A stretch of DNA of 64,000 nucleotides from SAR324 cluster bacterium (lineage in GTDB: Bacteria; SAR324; NAC60-12), in contig JADFZZ010000024.1 in assembly GCA_015232315.1 (NCBI GenBank), positions 1 to 64,000 on the forward strand. Reading direction: 5' to 3'. This document shows, piece by piece, positions 1-9,470 of the stretch. Position 1 is the stretch's first letter. Each line of letters opens with the position of its first letter. The notes under the pieces were generated by a model. It was not told the DNA's origin, made no database searches, and saw nothing but the letters and a program-made list of their open reading frames with translations. The translations under genes and the position numbers were made by a program.

Positions 1-1464
1 GGTTTCATGAGTCAAGCCAAGCTGTTCAAGCCGAGCGTCAAACGCACCCTGAGGCGCTTCACCGAGCATGACCAGTTTTTGCCAGCGTTCCAGCAGCGCC
101 TGGGCATCCTGATCAATCACAGGTTCCAGTGGCGAGGTCGGAGGCAGAATGATGTTGGCATGGCGGGTTGTTTCATTGAGATAAAAATCAATGGAAACCA
201 TGAAATCCAATTGTTCCAGTGCGGTGTCCAGACGTTTTCCATTCGGCGTGGACAAAACAGGATTTCCCGCAAGGGTCACCAGCGCTCGGATCTGGCCCTC
301 ACCAGGGGTCAAAATTTCATCAGCCAGTGTGGCCACCGGGAATTCACCGCCAAATTCAGGAAGCTTTCGAACACGGCTCCGACGAATAGCATAATGCCCT
401 TTTTGTCCCATTCTCGCGGTGATGTCCACGATATCCACGGCAGGTTTGGTGAACATGGCTCCACCTTCCCGATCCAGATTGCCTGTCAAAATATTGAAGA
501 CCTGAATCAGCCATTGGGTCAAAGCCCCGAATTTCTGGGTGGAAACACCCATTCGGCCATACAGCACCGCGGATTCCGCTTTGCGGAAATCTCGAACCAG
601 TTGCCGGATTGTATCCGCGGAGATTCCTGTAAATTCACTCACTTTTTCCGGTGCAAACGGTTCCACAATCGCTTGAATGGCTTCGACCCCTTCCATCATA
701 ATTTCCAACCGGCCTGAATGAACCAGATTTTCCTGGAACAGGGTATGAATCATGGCGGCCAGCAACAAAACATCTGAACCGGGCTGAATTGGAATGTAAC
801 GGGAGGCAACCCTGGCTGTTTCTGTACGTCGCGGATCAAGGACAACCACTTCCCCGCCCTGATCCTGAATTTCACGCAAACGTTTACCAATATCAGGAAC
901 GGACATCAGGCTTCCATTGGACGCCAAGGGGTTCCCTCCCAGAATCACCAGGAATCGGGTGCGTTCCACATCCGGGATAGGAATCAGGAGTTGATGTCCA
1001 TACATGAGCAACGAAACAAGCTGATGTGGCAATTGGTCAACTGATGTGGCAGAAAAGTTATTACGGGTTCTCAGGCTTTTGGCAAACATCGGGCCAAAAA
1101 TCATAGCACCCAGATTGTGGACGTTGGGGTTCCCAAGATAGACGCCCACCGCTGATTTTCCAAAGGAATTCTGGATGTCTTTCAACCGGGTGGCGACTTC
1201 ATCAAACGCTTCCTCCCAACTGATTTCCTTCCAGCCTGACTCGGTGCGTTTCAAGGGTTGACGCAAGCGGTCGGGATCATTTTGCAGATCTTGCAGAGCC
1301 ACAGCTTTCGGGCAGATATGCCCCCGACTCAGCGAATCCTCCGCATCACCACGGATGGACACAATTTCAGAGCCACGCGTCTGGATTTCAATTCCGCAAA
1401 TTGCCTCGCATAATGGGCAGGTTCGGAAATGTGACTGAAGATTGTCATGGTTTTGTTGAGACAT
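1..1464 (-). CDS. Molybdopterin oxidoreductase, N-terminal part (runs off left edge)
   Basis: This frame is open from an ATG at 1464 to the window edge, giving about 488 residues of a larger protein. The N-terminus has the Fe4S4 ligand pattern of bacterial Mo/W-bisMGD enzymes, CX2CX3CX27C, with cysteines 16, 19, 23 and 51 in TCPLCEAICG and GHICPKA. Further on, VVVLDPRRTETA and a downstream PGSDVLLLAAMI segment match the cofactor-binding core of formate dehydrogenase/nitrate reductase-like proteins. It probably oxidises or reduces a small substrate in the cytoplasm, but the substrate cannot be read from this half. There is no twin-arginine signal. A divergent gene starts at 1650, so 1465-1649 should hold promoters for both. 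The family is sure; the exact enzyme is not. Confidence 0.9.
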   Translation of the reverse strand, partial: MSQQNHDNLQSHFRTCPLCEAICGIEIQTRGSEIVSIRGDAEDSLSRGHICPKAVALQDLQNDPDRLRQPLKRTESGWKEISWEEAFDEVATRLKDIQNSFGKSAVGVYLGNPNVHNLGAMIFGPMFAKSLRTRNNFSATSVDQLPHQLVSLLMYGHQLLIPIPDVERTRFLVILGGNPLASNGSLMSVPDIGKRLREIQDQGGEVVVLDPRRTETARVASRYIPIQPGSDVLLLAAMIHTLFQENLVHSGRLEIMMEGVEAIQAIVEPFAPEKVSEFTGISADTIRQLVRDFRKAESAVLYGRMGVSTQKFGALTQWLIQVFNILTGNLDREGGAMFTKPAVDIVDITARMGQKGHYAIRRSRVRKLPEFGGEFPVATLADEILTPGEGQIRALVTLAGNPVLSTPNGKRLDTALEQLDFMVSIDFYLNETTRHANIILPPTSPLEPVIDQDAQALLERWQKLVMLGEAPQGAFDARLEQLGLTHET

Positions 1465-1649
1465 GATGTTCCTTGTGGAATAATGAAATAATCACGGATT
1501 GTAACCTAAGAACGAATAAAACGTTGCGAATATCCACTTTTTTTTGTCAATATCAAATTGGAAACGTTGTTCCAGGAAAAGGTTAATAGATTAATGGAAA
1601 CATTGAATGTGAAACTGATCTCCAGATAAGAATTATCCATGCAGAATTT
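1465..1649. promoter_or_regulatory. Divergent intergenic region
   Basis: This AT-rich spacer separates two divergently transcribed genes and must carry both promoters. I see no convincing -35/-10 pair or dyad that would let me place them. Confidence 0.3.
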
Positions 1650-2249
1650 ATGATAACCCGCATTATAATCCTCAGTTGTTTAGGCGGTATTCTATTTCAT
1701 TGGTGGCTCAATCGGACTGTGCATTACGGTCCTGGTGTGCTGGTTCCTGAAGAACCCTTCCAACAGGAGTTGAAAACCACAGAAGTATTTAATCATGACG
1801 AATTTGTAATCACTGCAATTGCACTGTTTCAGGCAAGGGCAAAAGTGCTTTCAAAAAAATATTATTCTGATGAAGGCGCAAAACTATCCCCTGTGGATCT
1901 GGCCTTGGGATGGGGACGCATGTCTGATGAAGCGATTCTTCAGGATGTGGATATATCACAGTACAATCGGTTTTATTTCTGGAAGGTTGCTACTTTTCCG
2001 ATTCCACGCAGAGAGATTGAAACACATAGCGCGAATATGCATTTCATTCCTGCCAATGATCAAGTTGCAACACAACTGGATCGTGTGAATCAAGGGGATT
2101 TGATCGGTTTCAAAGGCCGCCTTGTCAGGATTGACAGAGCAGATGGATGGCACTGGAAAAGTTCGCTGACACGTGAAGACACTGGAAATGGTGCTTGTGA
2201 ATTGATTTGGGTCGAAGCCTTTTCAATCCTGAAACCACCGCTAAATTAG
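1650..2249 (+). CDS. Membrane-anchored conserved hypothetical protein
   Basis: The product has 199 residues. Residues 1-20 form one hydrophobic segment (IIILSCLGGILFHWW), so it is probably anchored in the inner membrane with the rest in the periplasm. The body has a dense run of conserved-looking motifs: LSPVDLALGWGRMSD, then ANMHFIPAND, then a basic GFKGRLVRIDR and WHWKSSLTREDTGNGACEL. I recall similar unnamed proteins in gammaproteobacteria but cannot attach a function. It stands alone on the plus strand. The ribosome-binding site is weak, so the start at 1650 rests mainly on the hydrophobic N-terminus. Confidence 0.7.
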   Translation: MITRIIILSCLGGILFHWWLNRTVHYGPGVLVPEEPFQQELKTTEVFNHDEFVITAIALFQARAKVLSKKYYSDEGAKLSPVDLALGWGRMSDEAILQDVDISQYNRFYFWKVATFPIPRREIETHSANMHFIPANDQVATQLDRVNQGDLIGFKGRLVRIDRADGWHWKSSLTREDTGNGACELIWVEAFSILKPPLN

Positions 2250-2371
2250 TGGATGTCGCAATTTTATTTGGAAATAATTGAACATGAATGATGTCTTGTG
2301 AAAGACCTTAGCATGTGATTGTTTATCCCGGTTCAACAAAAACGATTCACTCTTTCAGGGAATTTTGATTC

Positions 2372-2875
2372 ATGGGAAAAGTCATCAGTTTTGCCGAAAA
2401 ACGGCTTCAGAAAGCACAGGAAAAGCAAAATTTTCTACTTGAAGGATACCTTGTCTGGTTGAAATGCCCTAAATGTGAAACCCTGGAATATACAGAAGTC
2501 CGAATGCCAGATGGCAGGATCCATAACCGTTGTGGTTCAATGGTTACAGAATGTGAGGTGAAAATTGATATCAGAGCGGAATATACCATTGTAACCCGAA
2601 ATTTGAAGATGTTGGAAAAATGGTTTGAAAAAACAGATATTCCCCTTGAGATTCTACGTCTTCTTGGTCCGGAAAAAAAGATGCTGGTACGAGTTCAGCA
2701 AGCAGAACTGGAATATCTGAGGCGCCTCAATATCATGGCGTTGCCGCATAAGGTTGAGCCCTATCCTGAGGAATGGGAGCCTGACAGTTCACAAAAACTG
2801 AAAAGGTTGCATCCGCTGGGAATGATCATGAGTGAGGCTCGACAGCCTGAATTGCATTTTGATGCTCAATCCTGA
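2372..2875 (+). CDS. Hypothetical protein with a zinc-ribbon-like cysteine cluster
   Basis: The product has 167 residues and I do not recognise the family. Residues around 32-62 contain CPKC followed about 20 residues later by two more cysteines (RCGSMVTEC), which could bind one zinc. The C-terminal half is charged and probably helical. There is no signal peptide. It ends 13 bases before recR and may be co-transcribed with it. A purine-rich GGGAA upstream supports the ATG at 2372. Confidence 0.6.
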   Translation: MGKVISFAEKRLQKAQEKQNFLLEGYLVWLKCPKCETLEYTEVRMPDGRIHNRCGSMVTECEVKIDIRAEYTIVTRNLKMLEKWFEKTDIPLEILRLLGPEKKMLVRVQQAELEYLRRLNIMALPHKVEPYPEEWEPDSSQKLKRLHPLGMIMSEARQPELHFDAQS

Positions 2876-2888
2876 ATGAAAGGTCTGA

Positions 2889-3479
2889 ATGGAACTGCCT
2901 GAATCACTGGACCGTTTGGTCAGAGAATTGTCCCGGTTACCCGGCATTGGTCGCAAAACCGCACAAAGGCTGGCTTTCGGTATTTTGCGCTATTCTAAAG
3001 AGGAAGCTCACCGTTTGGCACAAGCTGTGCTGGATGTGAGTGAAAAAATTCAATTTTGTCATATTTGCGGTTCCTTCACCGATCAGAATCCCTGTTTGAT
3101 TTGCCGGAAACGACCGCATGAAATTATTTGTATTGTAGAACAGCCCAATAATATTTTTTCAATTGAAAAAAGTGGGGTGTTCCGTGGTGTTTATCATGTT
3201 CTGATGGGGGCCATCTCACCGCTGGACGGTGTGGGGCCCGATCAACTCCGAATTCGTCAACTCCATGACCGAATTGAAACAGGCAACGTTCAGGAGTTGA
3301 TCATCGCGACCAATCCAACGGTTCAGGGTGAGGCAACGTCTCTGTTTCTTCAGGAACAGTTTGAGCGAATTGTTCCGAAAATCACCAGACTGGCAAGAGG
3401 TTTGCCCTCGGGGGGGGATCTGGAATATGTGGATGATACCACCATGTTACAGGCATTTTCCGGACGACAAACTTTTTAG
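2889..3479 (+). CDS. recR: Recombination protein RecR
   Basis: RecR works with RecF and RecO to load RecA on gapped DNA. The 196-residue length is normal. A helix-hairpin-helix lies at the N-terminus (LPGIGRKTAQRLAF, residues 17-30). Four zinc cysteines follow at 57, 60, 69 and 72. The TOPRIM domain starts near IICIVEQPNNIF and includes GAISPLDGVGPDQL. In many bacteria recR follows dnaX and a YbaB gene; here it follows an unrelated unknown gene, so the usual partners must lie elsewhere. Confidence 0.97.
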   Translation: MELPESLDRLVRELSRLPGIGRKTAQRLAFGILRYSKEEAHRLAQAVLDVSEKIQFCHICGSFTDQNPCLICRKRPHEIICIVEQPNNIFSIEKSGVFRGVYHVLMGAISPLDGVGPDQLRIRQLHDRIETGNVQELIIATNPTVQGEATSLFLQEQFERIVPKITRLARGLPSGGDLEYVDDTTMLQAFSGRQTF

Positions 3480-3492
3480 AAATGGTGCTAAC

Positions 3493-3960
3493 ATGAATAT
3501 GCGGATGAAATGTTTATCAAAAAAAGAATGTTTCCTGATCTGCCTGATGTTTTTTATCTTTTACTGCCTGAATGTATTTGCTAAAGAAGCAGAGAGTTGT
3601 CTGGTGAGTTGTGTCAGACAACATCCGTTATGGGGGGCAAAATCATGCCGGGAAACAGATTTTTTCATTGAAGGCCCCGGCTGTTATGAAGTATTCAGCG
3701 GTTGTCTTCAGCAATGTGGAAAGTACTCACCCAAGGCGTATATTCCTTCTCAGAAAAAACTGACTGACCAATGGCGGCAAGGTACGGTTTGTGATTCGGA
3801 AATAACAAAAATCCCACTGGATTTGATGCCTGGAACGTATGAGGTTGACCCTCAGTGGAGTGGCCGCTGTGAATGTGCCAACAGTCGTTTGATTGAGGCG
3901 CCATGTGGTCATCGCAAAGCTTCATGCCAACAAGTTTGTAACACTGATGTGATTTTTTGA
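3493..3960 (+). CDS. Secreted cysteine-rich hypothetical protein
   Basis: The product has 155 residues from the ATG at 3493. An open frame extends further upstream, but that part overlaps recR, and only the 3493 start gives a clean signal peptide (CFLICLMFFIFYCLNVFA, with likely cleavage before KEAE). The mature part has more than ten cysteines, some in CxC or CxxxC spacing (ESCLVSCVR, GRCECAN, CQQVC), which suggests a disulphide-bonded periplasmic or surface protein. I do not recognise a family. It begins 13 bases after recR. Confidence 0.6.
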   Translation: MNMRMKCLSKKECFLICLMFFIFYCLNVFAKEAESCLVSCVRQHPLWGAKSCRETDFFIEGPGCYEVFSGCLQQCGKYSPKAYIPSQKKLTDQWRQGTVCDSEITKIPLDLMPGTYEVDPQWSGRCECANSRLIEAPCGHRKASCQQVCNTDVIF

Positions 3961-3982
3961 ATAAGACATTTGGAAGGAAAGT

Positions 3983-4354
3983 ATGGAAATCAGCCATCGA
4001 ATTGAAAATGATGTGTGTGTGATCGAAATTGATGGAAATATCGCGTTGGATGGTGTCAAGGCTACAAAAAATTATATACGACCTTTTTTAAGCAATGAAG
4101 CCTTACACGCAATTTTAATCAACTTTGAAAAAGTAGATATTATTGACTCAACAGGAATCGGGTTTGTTGTTTCCGTGTTTCAGTTTCTAAGAGAACGCAA
4201 TGCCTTCCTGATTCTATATAATGTGAATAAAAAAAATCAGGAAACCTTCAGCATGACACGACTGGATAAATTTTTGAATATCGCTGGAACTGAAGGGGAG
4301 GCCTATAAAAAACTGAATCAACTTAAAGAAAGTTCCGCCTCTTCACCGGCTTAA
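3983..4354 (+). CDS. STAS-domain anti-sigma factor antagonist-like protein
   Basis: The product has 123 residues, nearly all a single STAS domain of the SpoIIAA/RsbV type. Ser56 in DIIDSTGIG sits where the phosphorylated serine lies in the family. Such proteins switch partners with a serine kinase (anti-sigma factor) in the cytoplasm. No kinase or phosphatase partner is adjacent, so the partner is unknown. A good ribosome-binding site (GGAAGGAA) precedes the ATG. The short C-terminal tail after the domain is serine- and alanine-rich. Confidence 0.85.
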   Translation: MEISHRIENDVCVIEIDGNIALDGVKATKNYIRPFLSNEALHAILINFEKVDIIDSTGIGFVVSVFQFLRERNAFLILYNVNKKNQETFSMTRLDKFLNIAGTEGEAYKKLNQLKESSASSPA

Positions 4355-4474
4355 ACCGAAATATAACAAAATGGCACGAAGCCGGAGTTACGATTCATTA
4401 TTATCAGCACCCGGTGCGTGTCCTCTCGACCTTGCCATTCCGGCATAAAGTTAACTACCTCTGACTCAGGATCT

Positions 4475-4759
4475 ATGGAACGGGAATTTATTATCAACGG
4501 AGTGAGTGTTGGACATATTTATAATCACAATGAGGAACGCGTGGCCGCATTGATCCCCGAAGTCCTCAGCGAATTTAAATTCAGAAAACTCACTGATCTG
4601 GATATTGAAGATATTTATGCGTTAACCCTGAACAGCATGCCTTCACGTTATATGCAGTTTGGCAGCGCCTTGACGATCAAGGAAGAGGAAGTCGGGGATG
4701 AAACAGTGCGGGAACAAATCCGTAAAGCCATTGAAAGGGTCATAGATAATCCACGGTAA
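4475..4759 (+). CDS. ComFB-like late competence protein family
   Basis: From the ATG at 4475 the product has 94 residues. The frame could start earlier at a GTG (4418), but that extension is not protein-like, and CAGGA stands before the ATG. The core (DIEDIYALTLNSMPSRYM) fits the ComFB domain, in which a short helical unit ends in a pattern like ALNxLPxRY. Canonical ComFB has zinc cysteines that are missing here. The role of the family outside Bacillus competence is mostly unknown. It may pair functionally with the preceding STAS gene, which is inference. Confidence 0.6.
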   Translation: MEREFIINGVSVGHIYNHNEERVAALIPEVLSEFKFRKLTDLDIEDIYALTLNSMPSRYMQFGSALTIKEEEVGDETVREQIRKAIERVIDNPR

Positions 4760-4862
4760 GACCCCCTTCTTTTAAAATCAAAATATGTGACAGATACGTT
4801 GTTCAGTTTGCTGGTTCAATGACCTCCTGCCATGTTTTCCCACACAAAAACAACTGATTTTT

Positions 4863-5627
4863 ATGACAATGATAACATGGGAATACGCATTGTTGTTGCT
4901 GGCGGTTGGAGTCATTGCCGGATTTGTGAACACTCTGGCAGGTGGTGGGTCCATGCTGACCTTGCCCGTACTCATGCTGTCAGGGATGCCGGCTGACCTT
5001 GCCAATGCGACCAACAGAGTGTCCATCTGGGGCCAATCCGCTTTTGGGGCTATGCGGTTCCATCAGCACCAGCAACTGGACGTTTCCGCGATCATTCCTG
5101 TCTTGATTCCTACGGCAAGCGGTTCCCTGATTGGTGCCTTGCTGGCTTCGTTTCTCCCACTGACATTCCTGAAGCCTGCATTGTTGATTGTTATGATTTT
5201 CATGGCGTTGATCATGGTGATCATGCCGTCTGTTCTGGAACCCGGATTGGATGAAATTCCCTTCACATTGAAGCAGAAACCTGCCGGAAACGTCGCGTTG
5301 TTCCTTTCCGGAATTTATGGAGGGTTTGTTCAGGCGGGAGTGGGATATATTCTACTTTTTTCACTCACGGGAATCCTGCGTTATCATCTGGTGAAAGCCA
5401 ACGCGTTGAAAATGACAGCAACCCTCATTTTCAGCACAATTGCCTTGGTTGTGTTTATCTGGAGAGATCAGGTTTTATGGATTCCGGGACTCATTCTTTG
5501 TGTGGGAGCCATCGTTGGCGTGCAGGCCAGTGTTTGGTTTGCGCTGAAAGCTCACCAGAAAACGCTTAAATGGATTTTGCTTGTAATGATTTTTATGACC
5601 TGTCTCGGGGCCTTCTTCAAAAAATAA
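4863..5627 (+). CDS. TauE/SafE family sulfite/organosulfur exporter permease
   Basis: The product has 254 residues with about eight hydrophobic segments. The N-terminal motif GFVNTLAGGGSMLTLPVL and the repeat-like second half (GIYGGFVQAGVGYILL) are diagnostic of the TauE/SafE (DUF81) fold. These inner-membrane proteins are linked to export of sulfite, sulfoacetate or similar anions, but the substrate here is not determined by context. The next gene (oadG) starts about 130 bases downstream and is probably a separate unit. Confidence 0.9.
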   Translation: MTMITWEYALLLLAVGVIAGFVNTLAGGGSMLTLPVLMLSGMPADLANATNRVSIWGQSAFGAMRFHQHQQLDVSAIIPVLIPTASGSLIGALLASFLPLTFLKPALLIVMIFMALIMVIMPSVLEPGLDEIPFTLKQKPAGNVALFLSGIYGGFVQAGVGYILLFSLTGILRYHLVKANALKMTATLIFSTIALVVFIWRDQVLWIPGLILCVGAIVGVQASVWFALKAHQKTLKWILLVMIFMTCLGAFFKK

Positions 5628-5756
5628 TCCACTATGCTCTTGCAAACAACAGGGACTTTCGCTAAGGGTACATCAAAGCTTTCAGGTGAGTTAGTCCCCT
5701 CATGGAAGCACTCCATTGTGGAGTTTGTCAGATTGTTTATCACAATTCATGAACGG

Positions 5757-6038
5757 ATGTTTTTTATGATAATGGATGGATTGCAGTTATTGGTCATGGG
5801 AATGGTCACCGTTTATCTTTTTCTGATCATCATGATTCTTGGCATCAACCTTGTTTCTAATCTTACGCGGGAACATTCTGAAAAAGAACGTCTCGCCATG
5901 CTCAAACAGGAACAGGAGTTGCGTGATAAAAAAAGGAAAAAATTGGCTCCTACATCAGCCGTTCAAACCGCAGGGTCCGTACCTGTCGCAGTGTTTGCCG
6001 CAGCGATTGACGCCTTCGAAGCAGATCGTAATCGCTAA
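5757..6038 (+). CDS. oadG: Oxaloacetate decarboxylase gamma chain (OadG)
   Basis: The gamma chain is a small membrane protein that ties the decarboxylase alpha subunit to the sodium-pumping beta subunit. One transmembrane helix (LLVMGMVTVYLFLIIMILGI) is followed by a charged stretch and an Ala/Pro-rich C-terminal linker, as usual for OadG. The start is uncertain: ATG at 5757, 5766 and 5772 are all in frame, and a long upstream extension to 5634 looks spurious. The gene lies 38 bases before the alpha subunit gene and belongs to the oad operon. Confidence 0.8.
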   Translation: MFFMIMDGLQLLVMGMVTVYLFLIIMILGINLVSNLTREHSEKERLAMLKQEQELRDKKRKKLAPTSAVQTAGSVPVAVFAAAIDAFEADRNR

Positions 6039-6076
6039 ATAATGCTTTTTATCAACCCCCATTTCAAAGAGGAAAT

Positions 6077-7864
6077 GTGAAAAAAATTAAATTTATGGAT
6101 ACTTCATTTCGTGATGGTTTTCAGTCCTGTTTTGGTGCCCGAGTGCTGACTAAAGATTTCATGCCGGCGCTCAAAGCCAGTGTGGAAGCGGGAATTGAGC
6201 ATTTTGAAGCTGGCGGTGGTGCCCGTTTTCAAAGTCTGTTTTTGTATTGTAATGAATCCGCGTTTGACATGATGGACCGCTTTCGCCAGGAAACAGGCCC
6301 CAATGCCAATCTTCAGACCTTGGCTCGTGGTATCAGCGTCGTGGCGCTCAGCCAACAACCCAGAGACATGATTGATCTTCATGCCAAAATGTTCAAGAAA
6401 CACGGCATGACCACCATCAGAAATTTTGACGCGTTGAATGACGCAAGAAACCTGCAATATTCAGGTGAACGGATCAAGCATCATGGCTTGAAACACCAGA
6501 TTGTAATTTCAGTCATGGATCTTCCTCCGGGTTCAGAAGGCGCTCATACTCCGGAATTTTATATGAAAACCCTGAAAGATATTCTGGCACTGAAAATCCC
6601 GTTTGATTCCATCTGTTTCAAGGATGCGTCAGGCATCGCCAATCCAGCCAAAGTGTATGAAACGTTCAAAAGCGCACGCAAGATGCTTCCTCCGGAAACC
6701 ATTCTGTGGTGTCACACACATGACACCGCCAGCCTCGGCATCTCACAATACAAAGCTGCGATCGAAGGTGGCGCGGATGGAATTGATCTTTCCAAAAGTC
6801 CTTGCAGCGGCGGAACCTGCCAGCCTGATATGCTGTCGATGATCCATGCGTTGAAAGGAACCGATTTCACACTGGATCTGGATTATGAAAAAGTTCTCAA
6901 GGCTGCTGATGCTTTTGAACAAGCCATGAGTGATTACTTTGTTCCACCAGAAGCCAAAATGATCACGCCTATGGTTACTCTGGCCCCCATGCCCGGTGGT
7001 GCGTTGACCGCTAACACCATGATGATGCGTGATACAGGCACACTGCATCTGTATCCTCAAGTGATCAAGGAAATGTCGGAAGTCGTCCGGTTGGGAGGTT
7101 TTGCGACATCTGTAACGCCTGTTTCCCAGTTCTATTTTCAACAGGCCTATACCAATGTGACACAAGGTCGCTGGAAAACCATCACCAAAGGTTACGGCGA
7201 TATGGTGCTTGGATATTTCGGAAGAACTCCTGTGAAACCGGATGCGGAAGTTGTTCGTCTGGCGGCCGAACAACTGGGTAAAAAACCATTTGATGGCGAT
7301 CCACTGGATATTCTGGAAGCTGGAATTCCCAAAGCGGAAAAAGTTCTTAAAGACAACAATCTTCCTGTCAATGATGAAAATCTGTTCATTATTGCCAGTT
7401 GCGAAACCAAAGGACTTGAATTCCTGCAAGGCAAGGCCAAAGTCAATGTTCGTAAAATTTCAGAAGAGAAAAAGAAAGAAGCTGCCGTTGAAGTCAAATC
7501 AGCACCCAAAGCAGCCCAACCCGCCTCTGGCCCACGAAACTATTCTATTCTGGTCAATGGACAGAATTATCAGGTCACAGTGTCTGATGCCGGTGGAATT
7601 CAGGCCGCCCCATCAGCCGCGCCTGCCGCGCCTGCCGCACCCAAAGTTGCTGGTCTGGATGTCAATGCGCCTGCGCCTGGAAACATTCTGAAAATTGAAG
7701 TCACTGTGGGTGATACTGTCGCTGCGGAACAGGTTCTGTTGGTCATGGAAGCCATGAAAATGGAAAATCCTGTCAAAACTCCCAAAGCTGGAAAAGTGCT
7801 GGAAATTCATGTCAGTCCCGGTGATACCGTGCAGACTGGAAATCCGTTGGTGACCATTGGTTAA
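6077..7864 (+). CDS. oadA: Oxaloacetate decarboxylase alpha subunit with biotin carrier domain
   Basis: The 595-residue protein starts at a GTG preceded by GAGGAA. Residues 1-300 are the carboxyltransferase TIM barrel, with DTSFRDGFQS at the N-terminus where most relatives have DTTLRD. A middle PYC-OADA domain follows, then an Ala/Pro-rich linker near residues 500-530, and a C-terminal biotinyl domain with EAMKME, in which Lys561 is the biotin site. The protein moves CO2 from oxaloacetate (or a related acid) to biotin; the beta subunit then decarboxylates carboxybiotin and exports sodium. Pyruvate carboxylase subunit B has the same domains, but the flanking oadG and oadB favour the sodium pump. 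Confidence 0.93.
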   Translation: MKKIKFMDTSFRDGFQSCFGARVLTKDFMPALKASVEAGIEHFEAGGGARFQSLFLYCNESAFDMMDRFRQETGPNANLQTLARGISVVALSQQPRDMIDLHAKMFKKHGMTTIRNFDALNDARNLQYSGERIKHHGLKHQIVISVMDLPPGSEGAHTPEFYMKTLKDILALKIPFDSICFKDASGIANPAKVYETFKSARKMLPPETILWCHTHDTASLGISQYKAAIEGGADGIDLSKSPCSGGTCQPDMLSMIHALKGTDFTLDLDYEKVLKAADAFEQAMSDYFVPPEAKMITPMVTLAPMPGGALTANTMMMRDTGTLHLYPQVIKEMSEVVRLGGFATSVTPVSQFYFQQAYTNVTQGRWKTITKGYGDMVLGYFGRTPVKPDAEVVRLAAEQLGKKPFDGDPLDILEAGIPKAEKVLKDNNLPVNDENLFIIASCETKGLEFLQGKAKVNVRKISEEKKKEAAVEVKSAPKAAQPASGPRNYSILVNGQNYQVTVSDAGGIQAAPSAAPAAPAAPKVAGLDVNAPAPGNILKIEVTVGDTVAAEQVLLVMEAMKMENPVKTPKAGKVLEIHVSPGDTVQTGNPLVTIG

Positions 7865-7889
7865 TGTTCTTTCCCTTTGCTTTTTAGGG

Positions 7890-7910
7890 CACCCCGACAA
7901 GTTCGGGGTG
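7890..7910 (+). terminator. Stem-loop between oadA and oadB
   Basis: CACCCCGA at 7890-7897 pairs with TCGGGGTG at 7903-7910 around a five-base loop. No T-run follows, so this is more likely an mRNA processing, stability or attenuation structure inside the operon than a full terminator. Confidence 0.5.
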
Positions 7911-7948
7911 ATTCCATAAGCGTCTTCAACTTTCAATCAAAGTGAATT

Positions 7949-9451
7949 ATGAAATACGGTTGGTTAGGGGTTTTATGTTTGATGTTGTTCTCTGCGACAG
8001 TGTGGGCAGAAGAACAGGTAAATATTACGTCTCCCCTTAGCGGAAAAGTTCTGAGGGTAGAAATCAATGCGGGAAAATTTATTTACAGTGGTGACAAACT
8101 GGCTGTGATCAAGGGGGCTGATGGCAATAAGACCGTTTTGCGTTCTGGCGTTTCGGGCCAGGTGACCAGCGTTACCATTCAGCAATATGATGAAGTCACC
8201 ATGGGACAATCGCTGGGGGTCGTTGCCACCAATGTGATCATTGCGGAAAAATCGGAAAGCAAGGAATCGGCAGCTTTGCCAAGTTTTGGCAAACTGATGA
8301 AAAATCTGTTTGATTCCACTGGACTTGCCGCCTTGATCAATGGACAAATCCATGACTGGACCGATGGTCTGGGACGGATTTTGATGATCGGTGTGGGGTT
8401 ATTGTTGATCTATCTGGCCATCAACAAGGATTTTGAACCCCTATTATTGATTCCAATCGGATTTGGTGCGGTGCTGTCCAATATTCCACTGGCTGGAATT
8501 GCTGAAACAGGTGGGCTCCTGGCATATGCTTTTGATGTCGGGATTTCAACGGGTGTTTTTCCCTTGTTGATCTTTTTGGGAGTCGGTGCCCTGACTGACT
8601 TTGGTCCGATGATCGCTAATCCCAAAACAGCGCTGTTGGGTGCGGCCGCTCAGGTAGGAATCTTTGGAACACTCATCGGTGCTTTGGCACTGAGCGAATA
8701 TATTCCAGGTATCCACTTTACCATCCGTGATGCCGCCTCTATCGGAATCATTGGTGGTGCTGATGGTCCAACCTCTATTTTTCTGGCCAGTCAACTCTCT
8801 CCCCGGTTGCTGGGCGCGATCGCGGTTGCGGCGTATTCGTACATGGCTCTGGTTCCCATCATTCAACCACCGATCATGAAAGCCCTGACCACCGAAAAAG
8901 AACGTGGAATCAAAATGGAGCAACTCCGTTATGTGTCCAAGCGGGAAAAGATTCTGTTTCCGTTGCTGGTGCTTGGCTTGTGTATTCTGCTGTTGCCCTC
9001 GGCGGCACCATTGATTGGTATGTTGATGTTTGGCAATCTTCTCCGTGAATGTGGGGTGGTTGAACGACTTTCGCAAACAGCCCAGAATGCCTTGATCAAC
9101 ATTGTGACCATATTCCTGGGATTGGGTGTTGGCAGCAAATTATCAGCCGACAAATTCCTTAATCTGGAAACACTCGGTATCCTCGTGCTGGGATTCCTGG
9201 CTTTTTGTATGGGAACAGCCGGAGGGGTACTGATGGCCAAAATCATGAATAATGTATCCAAAGATCCCATCAATCCACTGATTGGCGCGGCTGGAGTTTC
9301 AGCGGTTCCAATGGCGGCACGGGTGGTCAACAAGGTCGGTCTGGAAAGCAATTCCCAAAACTTCCTGCTGATGCACGCCATGGGACCCAACGTTTCCGGG
9401 GTACTGGGATCAGCGGTCGCTGCCGGTGTGTTGCTTGCCGTTTTGGGTTAA
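7949..9451 (+). CDS. oadB: Sodium-translocating decarboxylase beta subunit with extra N-terminal biotinyl/lipoyl-like domain
   Basis: The product has 500 residues, whereas OadB is usually about 400-435. Residues from about 115 on are a normal polytopic OadB, with [19 protein letters not shown] and the [10 protein letters not shown] motif of the ion path. The extra N-terminus has a signal peptide (residues 1-20, ending SATVWA) and then a beta-rich segment of about 75 residues in two half-motifs ([20 protein letters not shown] and [18 protein letters not shown]) typical of barrel-sandwich biotinyl/lipoyl-like or HlyD-like domains. It lacks the MKM lysine, so it is probably not biotinylated. It would sit outside the membrane. 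A bidirectional terminator follows the gene. Confidence 0.9.
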   Translation: MKYGWLGVLCLMLFSATVWAEEQVNITSPLSGKVLRVEINAGKFIYSGDKLAVIKGADGNKTVLRSGVSGQVTSVTIQQYDEVTMGQSLGVVATNVIIAEKSESKESAALPSFGKLMKNLFDSTGLAALINGQIHDWTDGLGRILMIGVGLLLIYLAINKDFEPLLLIPIGFGAVLSNIPLAGIAETGGLLAYAFDVGISTGVFPLLIFLGVGALTDFGPMIANPKTALLGAAAQVGIFGTLIGALALSEYIPGIHFTIRDAASIGIIGGADGPTSIFLASQLSPRLLGAIAVAAYSYMALVPIIQPPIMKALTTEKERGIKMEQLRYVSKREKILFPLLVLGLCILLLPSAAPLIGMLMFGNLLRECGVVERLSQTAQNALINIVTIFLGLGVGSKLSADKFLNLETLGILVLGFLAFCMGTAGGVLMAKIMNNVSKDPINPLIGAAGVSAVPMAARVVNKVGLESNSQNFLLMHAMGPNVSGVLGSAVAAGVLLAVLG

Positions 9452-9470
9452 TCTCTCAGATTATCTCTGA

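Noticed and set aside
7-980. Plus-strand open frames at the left edge
   Set aside because: They are antisense to a clear molybdopterin oxidoreductase and have no family features.
4371-4390. Sigma-54 promoter starting TGGCACG
   Set aside because: The -12 element (TTGC) is missing at the required spacing.
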